From Datnioides undecimradiatus (lineage: Eukaryota > Chordata > Actinopteri > Lobotiformes > Datnioididae): DNA of 64,000 bases. Position numbers and translations under genes: made by a program. The notes below the pieces were generated by a model. That model did not search any database. It was given only the letters and a program-made list of their open reading frames with translations, and had not been told where the DNA came from. Shown here piece by piece: positions 25,101-40,100 of this stretch (position 1 is the stretch's first letter; each line of letters begins with the position of its first letter). The stretch covers positions 8,746,001-8,810,000 of the forward strand of contig WARS01000026.1 of assembly GCA_008933995.1 (NCBI GenBank), in the 5' to 3' direction.

Positions 25101-28100
25101 CTTTGGGTCTACACTTGGTCTCTTATGCATACCAACAAGCCACTTGTGCACACACACATACACACAAAAACACACACACACACACTTTCTCTGACAGAGA
25201 TCATGTTCGTGCCACGTTCTGCAGGCTTATTTCTGGGTCAGCAGCTGCAGGGGTTCCTTAACATGTGAGCATGAGAGGAATCATACAACATGACAAAGGG
25301 AAATAAGCTGTAGTTTAGTCGTCTTTGAGGTTGCTGAGTCTTTTTTAACCCTTTTTATTGTCTTCTGTTTATTTTCCATCTGCAGCCCTTTAACTGGCTC
25401 AATTAGAAGTGCAGCACAGGCATCACTTCTCTGTGAAATGACCAGCTTGAATCTTGGAATTTCTATTCAGTGATTATTCACTTCTTGAATAAGGCGCAAT
25501 GACGTTGTGATAAAACGATATTTTCACAGCTTCCTTCCCCCCAGGATCAGGCATGATTATAAGATGCAATTTGTCTAATCTCCTCTGGGGATTTAACAAG
25601 ACTGATATGGCCACGAAGAGATTAGGAGTTAATGTTTTAGCTTCGAAAAAACACAATTTCTTGGAGAGCTTCCCCTAGGTGAGCTTAACATAAGCCGCCA
25701 AACCCAGAGCTTTACAGGTTTTGATTGAGTCTGATAGAAACTGGTTCTCCAAAAAGGGCCGGAGGTTTCTCCTATGTGTTTTTCTGATTACACATGGCTG
25801 AATTTAACCAGGTCTCCCTGAATATAGCTAACGTCCTGGGCGCCACTGCAGTCATGCATGTTCCCAGCAAATCCTCCATCCATGTGAGGAAGTTGTCAGA
25901 GATTAGACCCCTGCGAATGAAGCAGTAAGGATTACTGTCACATGTAACACTTGGTGACAACTTTAGCTGCATGAATCTGTAAAGGAAAGTTAATTATTGA
26001 GGTGTGTGTCACACAGGAGGTCAGTTGTTTCCCTTTGAATGCTTTGCAGATACTGTTTAACTGAATGCAAGGCGTCATGCAGCATCAAGGATGAGATGCC
26101 TTTTAGAATTAATAATCTGCACTGGTTCAAACTGTGAAATATGTATATATATATACACACACACACAGACACACACACCACACGGTTAAATGGAAACACT
26201 TTTGGACAAAACTGTCAGCCAATCAGATGCAGAAACAGACACCCTGCATCGTCAGCAATCAAGCTTTCAGCTGTGCCCAATCAAGGTCAAGCCACATGCC
26301 GCCTAACAGCCACTATCACTTCCTGCTGAACACAACAACACCATGCCCAGCGGCCAACTTACTCAGACTGTTTTCGTGTCTTTGGGCTCTTTTGAAAATG
26401 AAATTATAAACATGATCTCCAGTTTGCACTTAGCTTTTTGGAGGCTTGCTAGTAAGAGTAAGAATTTTGTTTTTTAAACCCTTCACTACTTCCCATTCAG
26501 CCAGTTCTGTTCTGTGTGTCTAAGTGATTCAGAGATGCTCATCAAAATACATTAAACCACTGGATTTAATCTAGTGTACCATGGCGAGAACATTAAATAT
26601 CAATTACTCTGCTCTGAATTATCCTCCAGGCACTGTGTGGCTGTGGTACAAATTTAGACACGAGGAATCAATGTGTGATTTCATGGGTGTGAATTTAGAA
26701 AAGTGTACAACAGAGGAGTAGCTCTGGTTTACTTAACGGACATGTTTGCCTCTGTGCTGTTGCAGTAAAAGTGCAGAAGAGCAACCATCATCACTGGGAC
26801 CAAAGCAGCAGCAACTACTGCCATCCCCCACACGCCAGCCACGGCAAGACATGGAGCAGCCCAAGCCACCCACACAACCAGCAGGACCACTGCAAATGTA
26901 AGTTATCACATGTGACAGCACTGCTGCTGGCGAGACACCATAGCAGGAGCCTTTTCTTCAGCACGTTTGTTAAATCTTTTCCAAGAGGTTTACTCTAACA
27001 CTATTACCACATTTCCTTCTTTTGTTCCATCTTCCCATGAGCATATCCTGCTGCTACTGTTGTGTACGTGAATTCAATGTCATGCTTGATGTGGTTTGCA
27101 CTGACTGTACTAGCCTTTTGATACGTGTAGTGCTATGTCTCCTTTCAGCTCTGGTGAGTGGTGGCTTCTCCCCTTCCTCCACAGCCACCTCAGGTTTCAG
27201 TAGCCAGGGTAGCAACACGCTGCCTTGCCCCATCCCTCCGATCGCTCCCACAAGCCCCCGCAGCTCAACTGGCAAAAGGAGGAACAGGAAGAAGGACCAC
27301 AAAAGCTCACGTATGACAAACCACCTTCTTAGTTTGTTCTACATTAAAGTGTCAGTCCAAAGAAATTACAAAGAAACTTGTTTCCTCATTTAAACCTGTT
27401 GTTTGGTAGTGTATTCCAGCTTTTGTTTTTTCTCTCACAGGTGTATGATTTACAGGTGTTTCTATTATTTAGTCAGCCCCCTTACATCAATGAAGGTAGG
27501 CTAAATAACAGAAACACGTCTCTGCATATTGCAAAAACTTACAGCCTCTAAAATAATCATAAAACTGAAGCAGCACAGGAATTCCTTATGATTAATGTAG
27601 TTTTAATTGCTGGAATTAGATTTACTGCATACATTTTAGCCAGGCATACACATAGCAGTGATAAACTGGTAAGCTAATTAAGTTTATTTCTACAAGATTT
27701 ATGCCTCAAACATAATATATTGCAGGTAAAAAAAGATTTGTTTGTAATGTTGACAGCACTGAACATGATTTTCAGACATCTTTGTGTGCCTTTTATATAG
27801 TTTTTATATTTTATATAGAGTTTTATATTACTTTTTAGGCAGTTTGACTCATATACTGCATTTAAACACTGTTTTTATTGAGACCATTTGTTCCTTTGAA
27901 AGCACTTTTAATCTACAGCCAGCATTAGGTCAAAATGTCTCTTAAAGCTATTTAACACCAAATACCTGCAAAAGTAAGCGTCAGCTGTACTTTGTGTTTA
28001 ACGCAAACTGTCAAGTGTTAGCCTGCTAACATGCTAAACTAAAAAAAAAACAAAAACATTACACCTGTTAATTGTCAGCCTGTTATTGTGCATTTCAGTG

Positions 28101-31100
28101 TGTGGACATTAGCATTTGGTTGAAAGCGCCATTGTGCAGGCTCACAGAGCTGCAAATGTGGCTGCAGACTCAGCTGTAGCTGACAGTATAGTTCAATGCT
28201 ATTTGTGCGACAAATTCCATTCACTTCATTGTGTTGAAATGAACGCAGATATCTAAAAACCTCACAAATTAAAAACTAAAAGCTGTAGGACTGGATATCA
28301 TCCAAGGATAAGTGCATAATTATAGGTTGTTTCTTTTTGTAATTTAGGCGAACTGACCCTTTTACAGATGTTTGGTGCTGTTACACAGCTTTCCCTCCTG
28401 TTTCTCTGCCTCTGTGCGGGAGCAGATTTGACTGATCACTGAAGTAAACATGACTGACATAAACTCTGATTAGTGACCCATTCCCATGTCGTCTCTGTGG
28501 GTGCATGTCTCTTCCCCTTACACTCCTCCATTATTTTTTTTGTCTCCCACAATCCCTCTCTTGCTCCATTTATCTGCCACCTCACCACTTAAATCTCTCT
28601 CTGATGTGTCCCCTCCCTCCCCTGTCCCTCAGTATCTCTGGCGTCCAGTTCTGTCGGCCCAGGGGGGCAGGTTTTTCATGTGGAAACAAGTGAGATCGTC
28701 CTGAGGGGGGATCCACTCACAGGTTTTGGGATCCAGCTGCAGGGGGGTGTCTTTGCCACAGAAACCCTGTCCGCTCCCCCAGTCATCCGCTTTATTGAGC
28801 CCGACAGCCCAGCTGAGAGGTAACACACTGAGACACCTAACAAGTCAACAAATATCATATAGGGAGTCACCTTGAACTGGGCGGCCTCAGTGCTAATCAT
28901 TCAGCTGCATGTGCAAAAAAGGCTAATTTTAGCCTGGTGTCTCAATGAGTATTTCAACTGAGCTGCAGCCGCATTCAAGCTGCATTTGTTTAATGCAGTA
29001 GGACCAGGACCTACAGAGGAGATCATAAAATAAATGTGATGGGTCATGAGATGATGGAAGGCAGGAAAAAATATTCAGACTTTCATTTAATCTTTGCTTC
29101 TCATTAGCAATGCTACCAAAGTGGCTCAATGGATGGCAATGTCCATTGTCTGTCAGGCCTTTGGACCACCACTTTGGTTTAGACTGATCAGTAACTGTTT
29201 TCCATGATATTGTGCATTCATGTTCCCAAGTAGATGAATCCTAAAGACTTTTCTTCTAGCATGATCATTTGATATTTAAAGTTCACACTTAAAAGAATAA
29301 CCAAGACTGATTGTCATGAAACCTGCTTCACACGTTTATGTTCTGTCTCAGGATAAACTGTGATAACTTTTTAATTCATCCAGTCCTTTCATTTATGTTA
29401 ATTTAAATACCCCTGAAACTTTTTTTTAGTGATAAATAGCTAATGATCGCATGCTAGTCCTAAACTAAGATGCATGCACTCCCCACTGACTTTTCACAAA
29501 GACTCGCCTTTCTCTTTCACTGACTGGCTAGATTATACATAAAGGTGGTCGACATGTCTCCACTTCCTTCAGCTAATATAAATGATGCCAAAATGGCTTG
29601 GACACGGGTGCTGGAATCTCCCTCTGGAGACATTATTTGGAGTCAGAATCAGTGGTACAACAGCAAACACACATCATGACATCACACCCTACAGCATCAA
29701 CAATTTAAAACCGACCTTATTAGAAAAATGAACATTGATGAACAGGTAGAGTTTATAAACTACACTGCAGTCCGTCAGGGCAATCCAGATGTTATAGCGT
29801 CACTTTTAGGAATATCTTTACATACAGCCAATGTACTGAATGTGGTAATGTCACACCTGCTACAGATCACCATGTTAGCATTATCATTTTGTGCAAGTTT
29901 GCAGCAGTTAGCATTAGCTCAAACGCCACTGCACCCCATAGAGGTGCTCACAAGCCTGTAGGCTATTTTTTTCTTTTTCTTTGTCTTTAAAAATATCTGC
30001 AATAAAACAAGGTAAACAGCCTTTGGCTGAACTGGACACAACTGACAGATGTATAGAATATTTATATGTTTAAATTTATACGTGTATACAAATGGTAAAA
30101 CTGGGTCACAAGAAGGCTAGATGTTGCTCTGTTCAAAAAGGTTTTAGTGCGTACTTGCAACTTGGCGTGTGAAGGTTTATTTTCTTAGTGAAAGAGATTA
30201 TAGCATAAAATGTCAAGAGGTCAACAGATTCACTAATTTATAATGACATTTACTTCAGGCTTGAGTATGTTTCTGACTAATGTAGAGGAGCGGTTGCCTC
30301 TAATGTATCACACATTATTCATGAGGTGTTGATGCAGCTAGTGTTTTATTTTTTAATGGTGAAGGCACATTCTATGTTATGTATTCTTGTATTGATCAAG
30401 ACTATATGTTGCAATCTAATTAACACAGAAACCCAGTGCTATATCTCTCCTTGTCTTGCAAGATTAATGATGGTGTCTGTACCAGCAGTGTAGGGCTGTT
30501 TCCTCTGGGTCTTGTAACACAATTAGTCCAGCAGCAGTCGGACAGGAGTGAGTCAAGCACAGCATCTGACTGTGGTATTGGTGTCTTAGCCTCCACAAGG
30601 TTAATAAGCAGCGGTGGTTAGTGAATTAATATCAGTTGACAGTGCTCCGTTGTATGCCCTTGCAATTAGGGGTCTGATTAAATGTGTGATATGTGTGATT
30701 TTTTTATTTTTTTATTTTTTTATTTTTTTTTTCCCCCCCGAATGTACGCTTGTTTGCTGAGGTGATTTTCCAAGTTCAAGAGAGGTCAGTGAGTCAGTGT
30801 GTTTATGTCAAGTCTAGAGGCTATATTTTATTTTATAGAGTGCACCTTATACATTTACTCTATGTGACATGTGGTGTCACATAGGCTGAATTTGTCACTC
30901 GTCAGAATAATTTCACCAAAAGCAGAAACGCAAAGCCTTTTAGGTGCTAGTATGGGCATATTTAGATCATTAGCGGTTTAATCGACTAGTTAATAGACAA
31001 CAAATAAAGTTAACCACCCCAAATTTTCATCTAATTCATTTATGAGGCAAAAAAATCACAAATGTGCCTCTTCAGCCTCCTTTTTTTTCTTTTAAATATA

Positions 31101-34100
31101 TAGTTCTAATTTAATATCTTTGGGTTTGTAACTGTTGGTTGCACAAAATAAGCTAGTGAGTGCTCTTTCCTGCAAAAAACAAAAGAAACTGAGGTTTGAT
31201 AAACCTGGGCATGCAGGGCTTTAGTTCTACTTGCTGATATTTTTGTAATTATTGACTAGTTTTAATCAGTGTGTGAATGTGTTCTCGTCTTTTGTCCACT
31301 CGATTTATATCAATAAGTCAAGGCTTAACATAAAATTCATAAAGGTTGATTTCAATACTTCAGGACTCCATTTGCTTTGATTAGGTGTAATAATAAACTA
31401 GAGTGTAAATATGTATTTTGTTCTCAGGTCTGTCTTTGAAAAAAAGCATCTCAGTGAGATCTCCTGAACAAACAGGTCTTAACAAACTAGTTTTAAGAAG
31501 TTCCTTTGGGTTCTTAGAAACTGTGATGGTCATTTCTAATAATATCATAATATAATCAGTTTTATGTGTTTTAACTTCCTGTACTCACAATTAATTCTTC
31601 TAAACATCTATATTCCTTTTTTAAATCTCTCGTTGTGTGTTTGTTGTGTGTGCAGGTGTGGGCTGCTGCAGGTCGGGGACAGACTGCTGTCCATTAATGG
31701 GATCCCAACTGAAGATGGCACTTTGGAGGAAGCTCATCAGCTTCTCAGAGACTCTGCTCTGGCCAATAAGGTCACAGTTGAGATTGAGTTTGATGTTGCA
31801 GGTATGATATTAGTGATTTTCTTATGTAAAATTTTGTTCTGTTTATTCCCTCCTAATTACACTTATTATCCCTTACATCCCAAACAGAATCAGTGGTCCC
31901 CAGCAGTGGCACATTTCATGTCAAACTACCTAAGAGGAGAGGGGTGGAGCTGGGCATCACCATCAGTGGTGAGTCTGTTAGCAACGAGGCGTACAGCAGG
32001 GGGCAGTGTTGCTCAATAATATAATATTCCACAGACCTGCATGCTGTAAACCTCCTTTTGAATCAATGTTCTGTGATCCATAAAACTCTTGCAAAACCAC
32101 GACAGAGGACACCTCATTACCTTTGAATAATAAAGGCCTGTACCAGCATTCATTATTACCCTTTCTGCTCTAACTAGCTCTGAATAAAACACACACAGGA
32201 AGTTTAATTAGTGCAACAAGATGAAAAGGAAGTTGAATGATTGTAAAATGTTAGCATTGTTTTGAACTCATCCTAATTCTTTGAATTCTTGTGTTTCTTT
32301 TTTACCAGCAAGTAAGAAACCTGGCAAGCCCCTCATCATCTCTGACATAAGGAAGGGAAGCATAGCACACAGGTATGTCCTATCATGAGTTAATAATATA
32401 ACTGCTGAGCGTGTTATTGCTTCAGCTCTCACAACACTGAGTCATATTCATTTTTTGTAAATGGAAAAACTGTCAGTGGCTCTCAGCTCTGGTGACGTTC
32501 AGGGAGACATTGTTCTCAACATTTCCTGGTTCAGGGTGAACTAGGTTTCAGGGCTTATGTGGGATTATTCATGAAGAAAATAAAATTGTTTTGTGAATCC
32601 ACTGTGTAATACATATCTAATTGGATTGAGCTATCAAAACTGGATCAGTAGGGCAGAGCAGCTACATTATAGAAGGGCTCAGCGTTGATTAGGTTGAGGG
32701 TGAGGTTACGGTCACCCACAAGGATCCCACTGAGACACCAGGCTAATAGGATTCTCACAGTGAGTCAGGAGATGCAGCTCCCTGGTCCCAGTTAATAGTT
32801 GTGATCCTCTCACTCTCATGTCCGGTAGAACAGGCACTCTGGAGCCTGGAGACAGGCTGCTGGCCATTGACAGTGTGCGTCTAGAGAACTGCACCATGGA
32901 GGATGCCATGCATGTCCTGCAGCAGGCCGAGGACATGGTCAAACTCCGAATCCAGAAGGACGAGGACAACATTGGTACATCAATTTATTGTAAAAGCACC
33001 AGTATACATCAAGTATAGAAACAACAATGGAAAGTAACCAAATACATTTATTCAAGTGCTGTACTTAAGTATAATTTTAAGGTACTTCACTTAAATGCTA
33101 TTTATACTTTAGCCCCACAACATTTCAGAGGGAATATTGTGAATATTGTATTCACTTCACTACATTAATGTGACTGATAAACTTACTAGTTACTCCTCAG
33201 ATTTTGTATTAAATGATAATATGATAAGATTACAAAATCGAAAATAGACTGCCTTGATAAAGCTTAAACAAGTGGCTCCTTTTAACTTGTGAACCTTCAC
33301 AAAAAAAGCAGTGTTGAGTTGAGGCCACATTGCAACATTTTAAATATTTAAAGGTTAAGTTTCAGGAATGTGATCCCCCTTTAAACCTCTTCAATGGGTT
33401 AATTTAATTGTTGTTTTATCCTTTAAAGGAGTTAAGTAATCAAGTTGTTCTTGAAAAAGTGAACCTGAGATTTGCTATTCTTCTTCATGGAATAGAATGC
33501 CTTTTATTGTCACTATACACATGTACAATGTACACTATACACATGTACAATGTACACTATACACATGTACAATGTACACTATACACATGCACAATGAGAT
33601 AAGAGCCACTCACTCTACAGTGCAGACATGTATGTAGAAATATTTACAACATATAGTAAAAAAAAAAAAAAAAAGAATAAATAAGGATTAGTGCAAGACA
33701 GGATAATGATAGGAGAGGGGGTGGAGTGGAGTGCACAGATTGAGGTAATATAGGGGAGGTACTATATACAGGGTGACATAGTGCATTAATTTTTCAGGTT
33801 ATTGCACATTAATATTGAAAGTTATTGCACATTGAATATTGAATTTATATTGCACATTGCATTTGTATTGCGCAGTTGTAGCATAGTACACACGGGGAGA
33901 GATGTGCTTGAGTTTCCCTGGGCTGGGACGCTCAGAGTGTGAGTGTGTGTGTGTGTGCATGTGCATGCATGCATGTATGTGTGAGTTCAAAGAGGTTGGG
34001 GCTTTTGGGAAGACTTCCCCATTCATAATCTCATGACCCTCCATGATCTTATGACCCTCCAGAGTGGGGCTTGACCCAAGTAACAGTTATTAGCTTCAAC

Positions 34101-37100
34101 ATATTTTCTTCTTTTGAGAAATTGATTAATTTAATCCATAGAAACACCAGGAAATGTTTGGTCCCCATTCTGACATGTTCAGATTTCTTGTTTGTCCACA
34201 CATAGAAAATGAAGGAAATGACCAAATATTTACATTCCAAATCATGAAAGCTTTGAAATTTTGGCGTTTATGCTTAAAAGTAGTCAAAGTTGTCAAAAGT
34301 AGTTAAAAGTAACCCCAACCTCAAACATTTACAATAGTTGAAAAATTAACCATCTCATCATCACACCCTGAATACATCACTCACATCATCCACTTTAGAG
34401 TAGTTTTACTTTTGAAAAGCATTTTACTGGTTCTTATATGCCTAAGTATCTCAGGTTAAGGATGTGAACGTCTTTCCCTTCTGTATATAAGACATGCAAT
34501 ACTGAAAAGTGGAAATTACATGAAAAATAAATGAATTAATGCGCTTTTCAGTTAAATATTGATATGATTCATCTACTTCAAACTATCAAAAGTGTTCTAC
34601 TTTCACAGGGTTTATAATGTCTACATATTCCTGAGTCTTATTTGTCTGTTTCCCTGGTGTGGTAGATGAGTTGGAGATGTCAGGCTCTATAATCTACACC
34701 GTTGAGCTGAAGAGATATAACGGACCACTGGGCATCACCATTTCTGGGACAGAGGAGCCCTTTGACCCCATTGTCATTTCTGGCCTCACCAAGAAAGGCC
34801 TGGCAGAGAGGTGAGAGAAGGGATGGGGAGAGGTGAGGAATGACCAGCTGGGGTTAAGATAGTTATCTGAGAGGAGGGTAGCACTTACATTAGGCTGAGG
34901 TTAGTCCAATCTATAGTGCCTCCCCACTACAAACTTTTTTTCTAAAACAAACAAGACAGTAAACAATGGCTGTCTTGCTTTTTTCTGTAACAAGAAGCCT
35001 CATTGTTTCCACCTCAGTCAGCACACTGGCAGCCGGACAGTTTCCCGCCCGTCTGTCGGTACTGTCTGGTATACTCTGGTATCTCTGTCTCCTCTGCTTT
35101 CCTGACCCTGCAGGACCGGGGCCATCCATATAGGGGACCGAGTCCTGGCCATCAATGGGGTCAGTCTCAAAGGAAAGCCACTGAGTGAGGCCATCCATCT
35201 CCTGCAGATGGCCGGGGAGTCCGTCACCCTCAAGATCAAAAAACAAGCCGACCGTATGTTGTTTTTCTTTTCATGTTTCCACAACTAGTCATTAATTTTC
35301 TTTTCAGTAAAAAGAGTTTCAGAAAGGAAAAAGAGAAAAACAAAAGACAGAAGATGAGCTGATGAAAAAACACAAAAATGTGCCTGTAGTATATGAAACA
35401 AGTGAGTCTTGAAAGGCTTTAAAAAATGTGCATGGACGTGAACATTTTCTGATGCAGGCAGTGAAAGCGATTCGTTGTTTTATTTTTGATGCATAACAGA
35501 TGTACGGTGTCAACGGGGTGCATTTTGGCCTTGTTTAATGTTGATTTTACTGTCCGCCACCAGAGTCTGACAGCCGACAGCATCCGGACAGAGAAGCAGG
35601 GTTTTTAAGTGACACAGAGGATGATTTGACAGACTTCCAGAAGACCAGTAAACACTCTGAGGTCTACTCTGCCACTGTGCCCAGTATAGACTCTGCTATG
35701 AGCTCTTGGGATAGCTCAGGCTTTGACGCAGGCTACAGTAGCCAAGGTGAGCTCCAGTGGACGTCTGCTGTCCAAAAAAAATGGGTTTTTTTGTTAAATT
35801 TCCCACTTCCCGTGTTGCGTCTTATTAGGTTGATCAATTTTCTTGGTTTTTCAGGCACATACCTTCACAAGTCTTCTGATATATTGCTCAATCCTAATGA
35901 GTGGAGGCGCACAAAGCACAGGAGCCAAACCAGTTCCAGCTCTGCGGGTCTAGTACACCACCAAGCTCTGTACGATGGGAGATTCACTGAGGATGAGTGG
36001 GATAAGATACCTGGGTAAGGGCACACAACAACAGTTTCCTTCCTGTCAACATCTTGTTTCATGTCAGTGCAGCTTAAAGTGGGTTATGATTTCACTGTAA
36101 AGGGCTTTTTTTATTATTTAAGTCATACTCTGTGTACAACAGTGGTGGAAAGGAAGTACATTCATTCAAGAGCTGAAATGTAGTAAAGTGTTGATGTACT
36201 TGGACTTTGCTTGAGTATCTCCATTTCATGTTACCTCTACTGCCCAACATTTTAATCCACAACACAGATACAGATAAAAGATTTTAAATGAAGCCACCTT
36301 GGCTTGGTTGACAGTAGAGAGAAATTTACCCTGTGACCATCTCCGCATTATTTCACTTGAACAATTGTTTGACCTTAAAGAGATGAAATTGTGTAGGATT
36401 TTACAAACAACTGTAAAAAAGTATATATTTTTTTCTTTTCCACTGGCTCATTAATCATCTCAGGACCCTTCAGATTTATTTAAATTAGCCTCCTTGCTAT
36501 GCGGCAACACAGCAGCTTTGTTTCTCGATCTAATATCTTATATGGTAATAGTCACAGGGGACATTTTACTGCAGAAAAAGTACTTTTAATTTTGAAATTT
36601 TAATAGTTTTGTACTTTTCCACCACTGTGCATCAGTTAAAGCTTCTGTGATGTTATTCTTTCCCTTTTGGGTTCACTCATGAAGGCAAGCTGAATTATTT
36701 TCTCTTCATTTTGTGTTGTATGCTTTCATGTTTTTGTGCTTTTCCAAACTGTCCTTTTTTCTTCTTTCTCAGGTATTCTCTTTCTCATCTGCTTTACTAA
36801 ATGCCCACGAACTCTTTGGTGTTTCTCATAGATGCATCTTTTTCTGTCACCCCCTTTGTCCACACCAAAAAACGTTTCCTCAGAAAGCACCTAAAGCGCC
36901 CAAGGATACATCAGCCTTATCTGTCTCTTCACACTTGACTTTTTTTTTTTTCTAAACTTTTGTGTCACATGTTTTCAAGTTGGGGTTTTTTTTTTGGGGG
37001 GGTGACATTTCTTTTGTAGAATTGAACTCTTTCAAAGGCTTTATCTAATCTAGCGGACTCCTTGGCATTTGAGCTGCCACAAGTGAGAGAATTTACAGTA

Positions 37101-40100
37101 AAACCTCAATGTGGCCCTGAGAGATTTTCCAAAGGAACTCTCCATCATACAACCCAAAAAACTGCATTTCCCATGCTGCCTTTGTAAGCAGCACCGCCCT
37201 CGAGAGCACTCTCATGTTCTGGTTCCTGCATTGTCATAGATTCGTCAGCCCCCCTCGTTGCCATGGCACCCTGAACCAGGAAGACAGCTTCTGGTCCCAG
37301 GCTCTGCAGGACCTCGAGACCTGTGGCCAGTCAGAGATTCTCAGGGAGCTGGAGGTATGCCTGCATGTGATCTCAACCCCTCCTCCAGTTTCCTCCTCCA
37401 TCTGTTTTGTCCTACTCATGTATTCATAGACTGGTGTCAGCCTAAATGACCATGCCAGATGAAGCATTATGATAATCGCCAGAGTATGTAATCTGTTATT
37501 AAATCTGACAAGACAGGCTGGGCACCTGCTGCCATACTGACCAGCTTTTGCACAGTGCTTTGGCCTCTAATCATTTTCACGAGAGGTTACACATCAGTGT
37601 GTTTTTGCTTGTTTGAATACACAGTGCTCTAATAATCCCTTTGATTCTGTGCTCTTGCAGGCTTCCATGACTGGTAGTGCTCTTAGTCTGTATCTCGAGG
37701 AGACAAAGACCAACGAAGACTCTATGTTTCAGTCTGAAATTAGTCCCATTAAGAAGGAGGGAATCCACAATGACTCTCAGAACAAAAGCAACCTGAACAT
37801 GTCAACTGGAGCCAGGGACGTATCATCGCGGGGCAAAGGGGACCCCTCTGATATTTTGTCCCCTACCACCCTGGCACTGCACAAGGTAGTTCTGTTCAAA
37901 AAAAAAAACCAACAATAAAAATGCACATGTAGGAAACATACAAAACACTTTAGATTACAGCCCACAAATTACAATGTACTGTAAATATTTTGTGCATGAG
38001 GAAAATGAAATGCTCATTTTTGTACCTATAGCGTATAAGGGACATAGTCCAGGGAACAGGGGATAAGAAATGTGGATTTAGGAGGGAAAAACATGCTGTG
38101 TGTGCCCTTTTTACAGAGGCTGTGTTCTGAAAGATCCTATTAAAGTACTCCATCTTTTATATTTTACCACAATAAGTTCATATTTTATTTTTTCCTGCTA
38201 CCTGGTAACAATAATGCTATACCATGTAATTATTTTATAGACATTTAAAAAGTATTCCCTTTTTTAAACAAAAAGTTGTTTCCTCCTTATTACCTTACTT
38301 ATAAGTACCCAATATGTATTCGATTTGTACGCAATATGTGATATAATTCCACTCTAATTTGTATGCCATAATCTGAAGTGTTAGTGAAACATTTCCGCAA
38401 AACTGTGATCAGCGATTGACCAGTCAGCTGCACTCGCAGCTTGATGAACAGAGTACAAACAACAGCGTCCTAAGGGAATTTGCCTATTATAAAGTTTATA
38501 CCTGCGTGACTCCTGTACTAGGCTAACTGTGCCTGTTGGTACAGTGTAACTGGACCCAGTGGATACCTGGCCAGTCAGGACTTGCAGTATGTGTATGACA
38601 ATAACACACAACACTCATTATACATTACCTTGGCAGCTGCACATGCTGTGACCCCAGCCTGTGCCGGCATACTTGTTTGATGTCATCTGTGCATCGGTGC
38701 TGCGTCTGACTGGGTCGAAAACTGAGGTGGCAATAACAGAGCACATCACGGTCCTGCAGTGTTTTGAGTTGACACATCTGACATGATATCGTGGAAAGTC
38801 ATCTCAAGTCCCACCTTTTAAAGCTGTTTCTTGTTATTGGTTAAACCTGCTGACCTTGTTATTGTGTAGGTCTAAATCCAAAGAGAAACAAATGACACAG
38901 AGGCATGTGTCTGTGAAAACTTCAACTGTTTAGTGTATACAGAAGATGTAACGGTGGACACAATAAAAGTCAGCTGTTTAGTGCAGCCAAATACAGTACA
39001 GTATTTGTGCAAGAATTACTGCAATCATGAAGTAAAAGTACCTTATACTTATTGCAGCATTATTCTGTCCACAACTACCATTGCCATTGAATCAAAGCAG
39101 TAACCCTAACAATTTCACTTTCTGTCCAACAGTCAGATAAGAAAATCAGTATCACCCTCATTTCTGCTGATCAGTGTGAAGCTACAGGCAGCCCCTGCTG
39201 ATTAGCTTAGCTTAGTTTAGCAATCTGCTCCAGATCACATGCATGTGCTTTACGGGCGCTATAGTCATCTTTGTGTGGAACCAAGTCAGCTGTTTCTTTC
39301 CGTTTCTAGTTTTCATGCTACACTAAGCTTACTGTCTCCTCATTTCATCTACAGGGAAACATCACATCAAAATCAGCATGGGCTGAGCACTACTCAGTCT
39401 ATTAACGCAGTTTTAATGTATAATGGATTCTGTCCTCTAAGACTCTGGAAGGACTCTCTTATGTGCTGTGCTGTACAACCTGTATGTAACGCTGAGGTTC
39501 CCTGTATTTACAGGTGACTATAAGGAAGGACCTGGAGAGTCATGACTTTGGTTTCAGTGTATCTGATGGGCTCCTGGAGAAAGGGGTATATGTCAACATG
39601 ATCCGCCCGGATGGCCCTGCTGACCAGGCAGGTTTGAAACCTTTTGACCGGATTCTTCAGGTAAAAGTTTATCCCAACAAAATGTTTTTTTTGTTTTTTT
39701 TCTGCCACATGTTTTTTTCCATGAAGTATTAAATTCTTAAAAAAAAAAAAGTTTGTCACTCAGCTCTTTTACTGAATGGGAAGGAAGCTTTTGTCCAATT
39801 ATTACTTTTATTGTTCCTTCCTTTGTTTTGTTGTTGTTTTTTACTGCTGTTTCTAAACTGGTTCTATTTGTTTTTAAAAATTAAATAAAATAAATCTCAG
39901 ACTAATATTGGAATAAGCAAATTACCCATGATGTAAACTGTTCCTGTAATCTCTTTTTAAAGACTTGTGAATGTAGTGGCTTGCTGAATAGTGAATGATT
40001 TCATTGATTCTGATCTTCCAGGTGAACCGTGTCAGGACCAGGGACTTGGACTGTTGTCTAACTGTGCCCCTAATTATAGAGGCAGGAGATTGCCTGGACT

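Larger units (their letters stand above)
33010..34490. repeat. Dispersed repeat, family B, split by another insertion
   Basis: The left part (33010-33270) shows TTTATTCAAGTGCTGTACTT, AAGTATAATTTTAAGGTACT and CATTTCAGAGGG. The right part (34380-34490) shows AGTAGTTTTACTTTTGAAAA and TAAGTATCTCAGGTTAAGGA. These match the two halves of the intact copy at 36140-36627, but are separated by a foreign segment at about 33487-34060. Confidence 0.5.

Noticed and set aside
29728..29961. 77-codon open frame
   Set aside because: It falls inside a decayed family A repeat copy.
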